NCBI GenBank assembly: GCA_029945495.1
Contig: JAQSCR010000658.1
Span: 1-6,503, forward strand
DNA: 6,503 nt
Direction: 5' to 3'
Source: Pseudolabrys sp.
Lineage (GTDB): Bacteria; Pseudomonadota; Alphaproteobacteria; Rhizobiales; Xanthobacteraceae
Below are positions 1 to 5,592 of this stretch, piece after piece. Numbering within the stretch: position 1 is the first letter of the stretch; every line of letters begins with the position of its first letter. The notes under the pieces were generated by a model. It ran no database searches. It was given only the letters and a program-made list of their open reading frames with translations, and had not been told where the DNA came from. Made by a program: the position numbers and the translations under genes.

Positions 1-17
1 TCGTGAAGCGATGCTGT

Positions 18-67
18 TCACCACCCCGGCGGACTTTGTCCGCCAACCCGCCCCTCCAGGGGAGGGT
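18..67. repeat. Intergenic palindromic repeat with two hairpins; possible terminator of the catabolic pair
   Basis: Two perfect stem-loops lie just past the monooxygenase stop codon. Arms 28-34 (GGCGGAC) and 38-44 (GTCCGCC) are 7 bp with a TTT loop. Arms 52-57 (CCCTCC) and 61-66 (GGAGGG) are 6 bp with an AGG loop. Read on the minus strand the block runs from an ACCCTCCCC start to a GGGGTGGTGA end. From memory this resembles a short intergenic repeat found in many copies in Bradyrhizobiaceae, but I could not test copy number. No T-run follows either stem on the minus strand, so a role as a classical intrinsic terminator is only possible. Confidence 0.55.
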
Positions 68-72
68 AAAGC

Positions 73-1242
73 TTACGCCGCCTTGCTGGTGCTCGGGTTG
101 GCGGCCGGCAGATCGAGATTGGCGCCCCAGGCGTCGTAACCGTAGAGCCAGGCGGTGTCGCCGCTGGCGTCCTTCATCCAGGTATTGGCGCTGGAAATCG
201 CCTGCACCACAGACGTGCGCGGCTTGCGGTGCGCCTCGTAGCGCTTGAACGCGCCTTCGATGTCGTCGCCCTGCACAGCGTCAAGACAGCGCGCCAGCAC
301 GGCGGCGTCTTCGATCGAGGTCGCCGCGCCCTGCGCCATATAGGGCGTCATCGGATGCGCCGAATCGCCGAGCAGCACGACGCGGCCATCGCTCCAGTTC
401 GGCAGCGGCCCGCGCTCGAGGATCGCCCATTTGTGGCAATCCGGGCAGGCACTGAGCACGTTGCGGACATCCTGATGGAAGTCGCCATAGGCCGCGCGCA
501 ATTCCTCGACATTGCCCTTGGCCGACCATGATTCCTTGGTCATCCAGTCGGCCTCTTCGGGCACGCTGGTGACGAAATAGAGTTCGCTCTTCGAGCGCGT
601 CGTATAATAAATCACGATATGCCGGTCGGTGCCCCACCACTTGGTACGCGACGGCCCGATATCGAAGCCGCCCATCAGATCGGACTTGAACACCGCGCGA
701 TAGGCTATGCGGCCCCGGTGAATCGGCGCATCCGGCCCGACGATGATGTCGCGCACGATCGAGTGCACGCCGTCGGCGCCGATCACCGCATCGGCTGTCG
801 CCGTCGTGCCGTCGGCAAATTTCAACGTGACGATGCCGCCGGCCTGATCGAGGCCGATGAGTTCCTTGTTGAGATGAATGATGTCGGATGGCACGGCGGA
901 AGCCAGCGCGTCGTGCAGATCGGCGCGGTGCATGCAGAGATAGGGCGCGCCGTAGAGCGCCTCCGGCATCGGCAATTCGCGGATGACCTCGCCGCTATAG
1001 CCGTCGCGGTTAAGATGCGAGAACGGCGCAAACGCCACCTGGCGCAGGCGCTCCTCGATGCCGATGCCGCGCAGCACCTTCATTGAATTCGGCATCATCT
1101 GGATGCCGGCGCCGATGCGGCCGAAACGGCTGGCCTGTTCGAACACCTCGACGTCGATGCCGACCTTGCGCAAGGTCGCGGCGACCGCGAGACCGCCCAT
1201 GCCGGCGCCGACCACGGCGATTTTGCGTTTCTTCCCGCTCAT
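73..1242 (-). CDS. FAD-dependent aromatic hydroxylase, NicC-like (6-hydroxynicotinate 3-monooxygenase family)
   Basis: A 389-residue single-component flavoprotein monooxygenase (group A), expected to hydroxylate an aromatic or heteroaromatic acid with NAD(P)H, FAD and O2 in the cytosol. The N-terminal Rossmann motif GAGMGG is at residues 12-17, with the ribose-binding acid at E35. The DG motif GADGVHS is at 155-161, and the second FAD motif GDSAHP is at 292-297. NicC-like signatures are KWW..DRH (201-208), YYTT (212-215), SANTW (351-355) and WLYGYD (365-370). Length fits NicC (about 382). Compared with P. putida NicC as I recall it, pocket residues H211 and Y215 are kept (H208, Y212), but H47, C202 and H302 become Q48, R199 and Y301. 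The substrate is therefore probably not 6-hydroxynicotinate. The start at 1242 has a GGGAAG ribosome-binding site just upstream. The gene lies 32 nt after the amidohydrolase, probably in one transcript. Confidence 0.88.
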   Translation of the reverse strand: MSGKKRKIAVVGAGMGGLAVAATLRKVGIDVEVFEQASRFGRIGAGIQMMPNSMKVLRGIGIEERLRQVAFAPFSHLNRDGYSGEVIRELPMPEALYGAPYLCMHRADLHDALASAVPSDIIHLNKELIGLDQAGGIVTLKFADGTTATADAVIGADGVHSIVRDIIVGPDAPIHRGRIAYRAVFKSDLMGGFDIGPSRTKWWGTDRHIVIYYTTRSKSELYFVTSVPEEADWMTKESWSAKGNVEELRAAYGDFHQDVRNVLSACPDCHKWAILERGPLPNWSDGRVVLLGDSAHPMTPYMAQGAATSIEDAAVLARCLDAVQGDDIEGAFKRYEAHRKPRTSVVQAISSANTWMKDASGDTAWLYGYDAWGANLDLPAANPSTSKAA

Positions 1243-1274
1243 GTTTCTTCCCGTGACCGCGCGATTGTTCTCGT

Positions 1275-2132
1275 TTACGCGAAACCATACAGCCTGGCCG
1301 GATTGTCCACCAGCAGACGGTGTTGCGTCGCTTCGTCGATCGCGTATTGCGGCACCAGATCGACCAGATCGGCCTCGTCGGCCTCATGCGTCGCGTTCGG
1401 GTGCGGGAAATCGGTACCCCACAACACGCGCGACGGGTTCACCTCGACGAGAATGCGCGCAATCGGCACCGCCGCGCTGTAGGGCGGCAGCGAAATGCGC
1501 TCGGCGCCGCAGACTTTGATCCAGCAGTTTTCCAGCCGTGAAAGCTCGATCAATTTGCGCAACGGCGCCTGATCGATGCCGGCCGCCGACGGCACGCGGC
1601 CCATGTGATCGATGACGAAAGGCAGCGGCAATTTCACCATCATCTCGGACAGCGGCACGACGTCGGGCGCGTCGACATGCAGAACGACATGCCAGCCCAG
1701 CCCCTTGATGCGATCGATGACGCGGTCGAACACCTCCATGTCGGGCGCGCCGCCGAGATGCTTGACGAAGTTGAAGCGCGCGCCGCGCACGCCGCCGTCA
1801 TGCAGCTTCTGGAAATCGACATCGGTGAAGGTATCGTTGACGATGGCGACGCCGCGGTAGCGCGCCGGATCGGAAGCGATGCAGTCGAGCATCGCCGCAT
1901 TGTCGGTGCCGTGGCAGCTCGCCTGCACGATCACCGCCCGTGACACGCCGAGATGGTCGTGTAGCGCCCGCAGCATTTCCTTGGGCGCGTCTTCGGGCGT
2001 GTAGCGGCGGTTCGGCGCATAGGGGAATTTATCGCCTGGCCCGAACACATGGCAATGCGCGTCGGTCGCCCCCGGCGGCAGCGTGAAAAGCGGCTTGCGG
2101 CGTTTGGCAAGGAAATCGGGCGGAATCGTCAT
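1275..2132 (-). CDS. Amidohydrolase-family hydrolase, LigI-like (2-pyrone-4,6-dicarboxylate lactonase family)
   Basis: A 285-residue TIM-barrel hydrolase of the amidohydrolase superfamily (COG3618 type), cytosolic, with no signal peptide. Visible motifs are DAHCH (24-28), QAS (70-72), VRGARFNF (115-122), DHMGR (175-179), KVCGAER (206-212) and WGTDFPHPN (238-246). Active-site candidates are H26, H28, H176 and D241. Against Sphingomonad LigI as I recall it, lactone-binding positions Y49, S77, R124, R183 and R217 correspond to Y44, S72, R119, R179 and R212. R130 and Y156 appear changed, to H125 and H152. The fold and most of the dicarboxylate pocket are thus kept, suggesting a lactone or ring-cleavage product carrying carboxylates; the exact substrate is unknown. 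The start at 2132 has GAGG 8 nt upstream. It is first in a two-gene unit with the monooxygenase. It could also be a related dicarboxylate hydrolase rather than a PDC lactonase. Confidence 0.85.
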   Translation of the reverse strand: MTIPPDFLAKRRKPLFTLPPGATDAHCHVFGPGDKFPYAPNRRYTPEDAPKEMLRALHDHLGVSRAVIVQASCHGTDNAAMLDCIASDPARYRGVAIVNDTFTDVDFQKLHDGGVRGARFNFVKHLGGAPDMEVFDRVIDRIKGLGWHVVLHVDAPDVVPLSEMMVKLPLPFVIDHMGRVPSAAGIDQAPLRKLIELSRLENCWIKVCGAERISLPPYSAAVPIARILVEVNPSRVLWGTDFPHPNATHEADEADLVDLVPQYAIDEATQHRLLVDNPARLYGFA

Positions 2133-2156
2133 TTCAGCGACCTCGGCTTGGGTCTT

Positions 2157-2176
2157 GTTAATCGGCCCGGCTTAAC
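2157..2176. promoter_or_regulatory. Short palindrome upstream of the amidohydrolase; candidate operator
   Basis: GTTAA-N10-TTAAC is a 20-bp dyad with perfect 5-bp arms and a GC-rich centre. It lies 24 nt upstream of the amidohydrolase start, in the 66-nt gap after tgt. Its placement would suit a repressor or activator site controlling the catabolic pair separately from tgt. No regulator gene is present here, and a 5-bp dyad can arise by chance. Confidence 0.3.
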
Positions 2177-2198
2177 GAATTACGCCTTGCCGGACAAC

Positions 2199-3338
2199 CT
2201 ATGACAGCGCCGGGATATCTCCCTGAGCCCAACCCGCCATTGTCGCGGCATGAAAATCGGCGAAGGATCCTGCGGCGATCGCCGCCCGCATATCGGCCAT
2301 CAACTGCTGGTAATAGGCGATGTTGATTGTCGATAGCAAAACTTGGCCGAGGATTTCGTTGGCCTTGGTCAGATGATGCAGGTAGGCGCGCGAATAGGTT
2401 CGCGCGTCCGGATGCTGGCTCGCCTCATCGAGCGGCCGATGATCATTGGCGTGCCGTGCATTCGCCAGATTGATTGAACCGAAACGCGTGAACGCGGTAC
2501 CATGGCGGCCGTTGCGCGTCGGCATGACGCAGTCGAACATGTCGACGCCGCGCGCGACCGCTTCCAGCATGTCGTGCGGCGTGCCGACGCCCATCAGATA
2601 GCGCGGCGCCTGCGCCGGCAGCGCCGGCGTGGTCTCCTCGACCACTTTCAGCATCACATCCTGCGGCTCGCCGACCGCCAGCCCGCCAATGGCATAGCCG
2701 TGAAAGCCGATATCGGTGAGCGCGCTGGCGCTCTCCTGCCGCAGCGGAATATCGTCGCCGCCCTGGACGATGCCGAACAGCGCATAGCCCTCGCGCGCGC
2801 GCGTCTCAAAAGCGCGTTTGGAGCGTTCGGCCCAGCGCAGCGACAGCGCCATGGCGCGGGCGATCTCCTCGCGCGATGCCGGCAGCTTGAGGCACTCATC
2901 GAGCTGCATGGTGATGTCGGTGCCGAGCAGCGACTGGATTTCGATCGAGCGCTCGGGCGAAAGCTCATACATCGTGCCGTCGAGATGCGAGCGGAAGGTG
3001 ACGCCCTGCTCGGTCAGCTTGCGCAAAGTCGCCAGTGACATCACCTGGAAACCGCCGGAATCGGTCAGGATCGGGTGCGGCCAGTTCATGAACTTGTGCA
3101 GGCCGCCGAGCGCGGCGACGCGCTCCGCCCCGGGCCGCAGCATCAGATGATAGGTGTTGCCAAGCAGGATTTCCGCGCCGGTCGCCTTAACCGCTTCCGG
3201 ATAAAGCCCCTTCACGGTCGCCTGGGTGCCGACCGGCATGAAGGCCGGCGTTTGCACGCGGCCGTGCGGCGTCGTCACCTCGCCGCGCCGCGCGGCGCCG
3301 GAGGTTTTGATAAGCTTGAAGGAAAAGGGTTCGGACAT
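2199..3338 (-). CDS. tgt: tRNA-guanine transglycosylase (queuine/preQ1 tRNA-ribosyltransferase)
   Basis: Exchanges guanine-34 for preQ1 in GUN-anticodon tRNAs (Asp, Asn, His, Tyr), the committing tRNA step of queuosine synthesis. I take the ATG at 3338 (379 aa), not the in-frame ATG at 3362. It gives the usual N-terminus and family length, overlaps the queA stop as TGATG, and has GAGG 4 nt upstream. Motifs are DSGGFQVMS (93-101), QLDEC (145-149), VQGG (191-194), GYAIGGLAVGE (214-224) and VDMFDCVMPTRNGRHG (265-280). The likely nucleophile is D269. C149 matches the Cys typical of bacterial, preQ1-using enzymes. Oddity: the usual C-x-C-x2-C...H zinc site is absent. Ungapped alignment to E. coli Tgt gives S307, H309, A312 and I338 in its place, while the flanking SRAYLHHL and YYQ are kept. 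It is probably translationally coupled to queA. Confidence 0.96.
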   Translation of the reverse strand: MSEPFSFKLIKTSGAARRGEVTTPHGRVQTPAFMPVGTQATVKGLYPEAVKATGAEILLGNTYHLMLRPGAERVAALGGLHKFMNWPHPILTDSGGFQVMSLATLRKLTEQGVTFRSHLDGTMYELSPERSIEIQSLLGTDITMQLDECLKLPASREEIARAMALSLRWAERSKRAFETRAREGYALFGIVQGGDDIPLRQESASALTDIGFHGYAIGGLAVGEPQDVMLKVVEETTPALPAQAPRYLMGVGTPHDMLEAVARGVDMFDCVMPTRNGRHGTAFTRFGSINLANARHANDHRPLDEASQHPDARTYSRAYLHHLTKANEILGQVLLSTINIAYYQQLMADMRAAIAAGSFADFHAATMAGWAQGDIPALS

Positions 3339-4390
3339 CAGGCCTCGGGGCAAAGCAGGCACGCATCGCCATACGAGTAGGCGCGCTGCATGGTCTCCAG
3401 GCCACTGAAGGCCGCGACCAGCATGAACAAAGTCGAGCGCGGCAGGTGGAAATTGGTCAGCATCAGGTCGACCGCCTTGAAGCGGTAGCCGGGGGTGATG
3501 AAGATCGCCGTGTCACCGGCAAAATTGCGGATCTGGCCGTCGGCACCGGCGGCCGTTTCCAGCGTGCGCAGCGCGGTCGAGCCGACGGCGACGATCCGCC
3601 CGCCTTTGGCGCGCGCGACGTTGAGCGCCACCGCGGTCTCGGCCGTCACCACGCCGAACTCGGCGTGCATCTTGTGGCCGTCCGTGTCGTCGGCCTTGAC
3701 CGGCAGGAAGGTGCCGGCGCCGACATGCAGCGTCACCTTGTGGACGCTGACGCCGCGCGCCTCCAGGCGGGCCATCAGCTCCGGCGTGAAGTGCAGGCCG
3801 GCCGTGGGGGCCGCCACCGAGCCGTCCTCGCGGGCGAACAGGGTCTGGTAATCGGCTCGGTCCTGGTCGTCCGGCGGGCGTTTGGAGGCGATATAGGGCG
3901 GCAGCGGCATCGCGCCGCGCTCGGCGATGGCCTGGTCTAAAATCGGACCAATGAAGGAAAATGAAAGAGTTACCTCGCCTCCTTCATCTTTATGTGAAAC
4001 TTCAGCATCGAGCTGATCGAGGAAGCAGACCCGCCCCTCCGAGCCGAACCGCAGCGTGTCGCCGACCTGGACCTTCTTGGCGCCAAGGATGAAGGCGCGC
4101 CAGTGCGACCCGTCCAGCCGCTTGTGCAAGGTCGCCTCGATCGAAGGCTCGACCTCCCCGCGCCCGATCCGCCGGCCCTTGAGCCGAGCGGCGATCACCT
4201 TGCTGTCGTTGACCACCAAGCAATCGCCGGGCTGCAAGAGGTCCGGCAGATCCGCGACGGTGCGGTCTTCCAGCGCCTCCCCGAATGGCCCCGGCCGCAC
4301 GACCATCAGCCGCGCGCTTTCGCGCGGGCTGGCGGGCCTGAGCGCAATGCGCTCGGGAGGCAGGTCGAAATCGAAGAGATCGGTGCGCAT
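3338..4390 (-). CDS. queA: S-adenosylmethionine:tRNA ribosyltransferase-isomerase
   Basis: Transfers and isomerises the ribose of AdoMet onto preQ1-34 in tRNA to give epoxyqueuosine, the step after Tgt. The ATG at 4390 (350 aa) is preferred to the GTG at 4396: it gives the usual MRTDLFDFDLP start and is preceded by GGTGAT, which can pair with the 16S 3' end. Motifs are NDSKVIAARL (61-70), PLPPYI (162-167), GSVAAPTAGLHFT (190-202), VTLHVGAGTF (219-228), HKMHAEF (239-245), VAVGSTALRTLE (268-279) and LTNFHLPRSTLFMLV (311-325). Oddity: after SGLETMQRAY (329-339) the chain goes straight to SYGDACLL. Compared with E. coli QueA it lacks the 11 residues ending in YRFF that normally sit between these motifs. 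The reading frame stays intact to the TGATG overlap with tgt. Its upstream region is a hairpin-forming repeat that includes the ribosome-binding site. Confidence 0.95.
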   Translation of the reverse strand: MRTDLFDFDLPPERIALRPASPRESARLMVVRPGPFGEALEDRTVADLPDLLQPGDCLVVNDSKVIAARLKGRRIGRGEVEPSIEATLHKRLDGSHWRAFILGAKKVQVGDTLRFGSEGRVCFLDQLDAEVSHKDEGGEVTLSFSFIGPILDQAIAERGAMPLPPYIASKRPPDDQDRADYQTLFAREDGSVAAPTAGLHFTPELMARLEARGVSVHKVTLHVGAGTFLPVKADDTDGHKMHAEFGVVTAETAVALNVARAKGGRIVAVGSTALRTLETAAGADGQIRNFAGDTAIFITPGYRFKAVDLMLTNFHLPRSTLFMLVAAFSGLETMQRAYSYGDACLLCPEA

Positions 4391-4391
4391 A

Positions 4392-4397
4392 ATCACC
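4392..4397 (-). promoter_or_regulatory. queA ribosome-binding site within a repeat stem
   Basis: On the minus strand GGTGAT precedes the queA ATG by one base. It matches the downstream half of the extended Shine-Dalgarno AGGAGGTGATC at a spacing that would put AGGAGG about 5 nt from the start codon. Four of its bases (4394-4397) belong to the outer 9-bp stem CACCCGTCA / TGACGGGTG (4394-4402 with 4455-4463), so in mRNA the site may be partly paired. Confidence 0.45.
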
Positions 4398-4510
4398 CGT
4401 CATTCCGGGGCGCGCGCTATGACGCGCGAACCCGGAATCCAGAGCCAAGCTCGGTGACGGGTGCCCCTGGATTCCGGGTTCGCGGGCGAAGGCCCGCGCC
4501 CCGGAATGAC
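4394..4510. repeat. REP/BIME-like element: two inverted 44-nt palindromic units between ppiB and queA
   Basis: Unit 1 (4399-4442) and unit 2 (4467-4510) are inverted copies. When unit 2 is reversed, the first 16 and last 18 bases match exactly and only the central 10 differ. Each unit is itself a hairpin with ATTCCGGG / CCCGGAAT arms and an inner stem: CGCGCG-CTATGA-CGCGCG in unit 1, CGCGGGC-CTTC-GCCCGCG in reversed unit 2. A further pair, 4394-4402 with 4455-4463, encloses unit 1. The element starts 3 nt upstream of the queA ATG and ends 7 nt before the cyclophilin stop codon. From memory, very similar GTCATTCCGGGG...CCGGAATCCAG repeats are abundant in Bradyrhizobium-group genomes. It may attenuate or terminate transcription, or stabilise the upstream mRNA. 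No REP-associated transposase is present in this window. Confidence 0.85.
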
Positions 4511-4517
4511 AATATCC

Positions 4518-4973
4518 TTACGCCCCCATCGTCGCCTTGATGATCTTGTCGGGGTCCTTGACTGGCTCGCCCTTCTTGATCTTGTCGACGTTGTCCATGC
4601 CCTCGATCACGTTACCCCAGGCTGTGTACTGGTTGTCGAGGAAGGTGGCGTCGCCGAAGCAGATGAAGAACTGGCTGTCGCCCGAATCCGGGTTCGACGC
4701 GCGGGCCATCGACACGGTGCCGCGCACATGCGGCTCCTTGTTGAACTCGGCCTTCAGCTTCTTGCCGGAGCCGCCCATGCCGGTGCCGTCCGGGCAGCCG
4801 GTCTGCGCCATGAAGCCGTCGATGACACGATGGAACACGATGCCGTCATAGAAGCCCTGCTTCACCAGTTCCTTGATGCGCGCGACATGGCCGGGCGCGA
4901 GGTCGGGCCGCATCGCGATCACGACGTTGCCCTTGGTGGTTTCCAGCGTCAGCGTGTCTTCGGGTTTTGCCAT
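4518..4973 (-). CDS. ppiB: Cytoplasmic peptidyl-prolyl cis-trans isomerase, cyclophilin type
   Basis: A 151-residue single-domain cyclophilin without a signal peptide, expected to catalyse proline cis-trans isomerisation in the cytosol. The active-site strand FHRVIDGFMAQTG is at 47-59, with catalytic R49 and pocket residues F54, M55 and Q57. GTVSMARASNPDSGDSQFF spans 85-103, with Q101 and F103. The position of human CypA Trp121 is F111, the usual change in bacterial cyclophilins. The start at 4973 has only a weak purine-rich ribosome-binding site (AAAGAGAG), 25 nt after the exported paralogue, so co-translation or shared transcription is likely. The stop codon is 7 nt from the palindromic repeat that precedes queA. 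The symbol is by analogy with E. coli cytoplasmic PpiB; the family assignment is firm, the exact name less so. Confidence 0.94.
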   Translation of the reverse strand: MAKPEDTLTLETTKGNVVIAMRPDLAPGHVARIKELVKQGFYDGIVFHRVIDGFMAQTGCPDGTGMGGSGKKLKAEFNKEPHVRGTVSMARASNPDSGDSQFFICFGDATFLDNQYTAWGNVIEGMDNVDKIKKGEPVKDPDKIIKATMGA

Positions 4974-4998
4974 TTCTTTTCTCTCTTTGAGGATCGGG

Positions 4999-5565
4999 TT
5001 ATTTCATATCGGCGGCGACGCGCACCGTCAGCATCTTGTCGGGATCGACGACCGCGCCCGACTGCGAGCCGGGCGGCGCTTTCTTGAGCTTGTCGGCGAC
5101 ATCCATGCCGGAGATCACGTTGCCGATCACGGTATATTGGCCATTGAGGAACGAGGCGTCGGCAAAGCAGATGAAGAACTGCGAATTGCCCGAATTCGGG
5201 TCGCCGCCGCGCGCCATGCCGACGACGCCGCGGGTAAACGGCGTCGGCGTGAATTCGGATGCCAGGTTCGGATATTTCGAATTGCCGGTGCCGTTGAAGT
5301 TCTTGCCGTCGCCGGTCTGCGCCATGAAGCCGTCCATCACCCGGTGGAACGGCACATTGTTGTAGAAGCCGTCGCGCGCCAGTTGCTTCAGGCGCTCGGC
5401 GTGCTTGGGCGCTAAGTCAGTGCGCAGCTTGATGACGATGCGGCCCTTGGTGGTGTCGATCACCAGCGTGTTCTGCGGGTCGGCGCCGGCCGGCAGCTTG
5501 GGCGCCTGGGCGAAGGCGGGCGCGGCGCAAACGAGCGCAAGGACAAGGCTGAGAATGCGGATCAT
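4999..5565 (-). CDS. ppiA: Exported (periplasmic) peptidyl-prolyl cis-trans isomerase, cyclophilin type
   Basis: A 188-residue cyclophilin with an N-terminal signal peptide. Arginine 3 is followed by a hydrophobic stretch (4-16) and an AFA|Q signal peptidase I site after residue 19, so it should act in the periplasm on folding envelope proteins. The catalytic strand FHRVMDGFMAQTG is at 73-85 (R75), and GVVGMARGGDPNSGNSQFF spans 113-131. The loop after QTG (DGKNFNGTGNSKYPN) differs from the cytoplasmic paralogue, which has CPDGTG. The two neighbours are clearly related and probably arose by an old duplication, one copy gaining an export signal. The start at 5565 has GGGAG 5 nt upstream. The gene begins 27 nt after the coaD stop, in an apparent operon coaD-ppiA-ppiB. 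The PpiA name follows location and type, not a search. Confidence 0.93.
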   Translation of the reverse strand: MIRILSLVLALVCAAPAFAQAPKLPAGADPQNTLVIDTTKGRIVIKLRTDLAPKHAERLKQLARDGFYNNVPFHRVMDGFMAQTGDGKNFNGTGNSKYPNLASEFTPTPFTRGVVGMARGGDPNSGNSQFFICFADASFLNGQYTVIGNVISGMDVADKLKKAPPGSQSGAVVDPDKMLTVRVAADMK

Positions 5566-5592
5566 GAAAACTCCCGGAAGTCAGGCCAAAAA

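Noticed and set aside
619..1086. Long plus-strand open frame opposite the monooxygenase
   Set aside because: Antisense shadow in high-GC DNA; an Arg-, Ala- and His-rich sequence with no motif, while the minus strand encodes clear FAD motifs.
2502..3038. 178-codon plus-strand open frame opposite tgt
   Set aside because: Low-complexity Arg/Ala/His composition, no recognisable motif, and fully covered by a conserved gene on the other strand.
3339..3362. Upstream tgt start giving 8 extra residues
   Set aside because: It would extend into queA by 25 nt and add non-family residues; the ATG at 3338 gives the standard start and TGATG coupling.
3446..3940. 164-codon plus-strand open frame opposite queA
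   Set aside because: Antisense shadow, with no motif and no ribosome-binding site that I could support.
4391..4396. GTG start for queA
   Set aside because: It adds only two residues, lies inside the repeat stem, and is the same GTG that forms part of the better ribosome-binding site for the ATG at 4390.
4461..5087. 208-codon plus-strand open frame crossing the repeat and both cyclophilins
   Set aside because: It runs through a palindromic repeat and two real genes on the opposite strand; composition is typical of a shadow frame.
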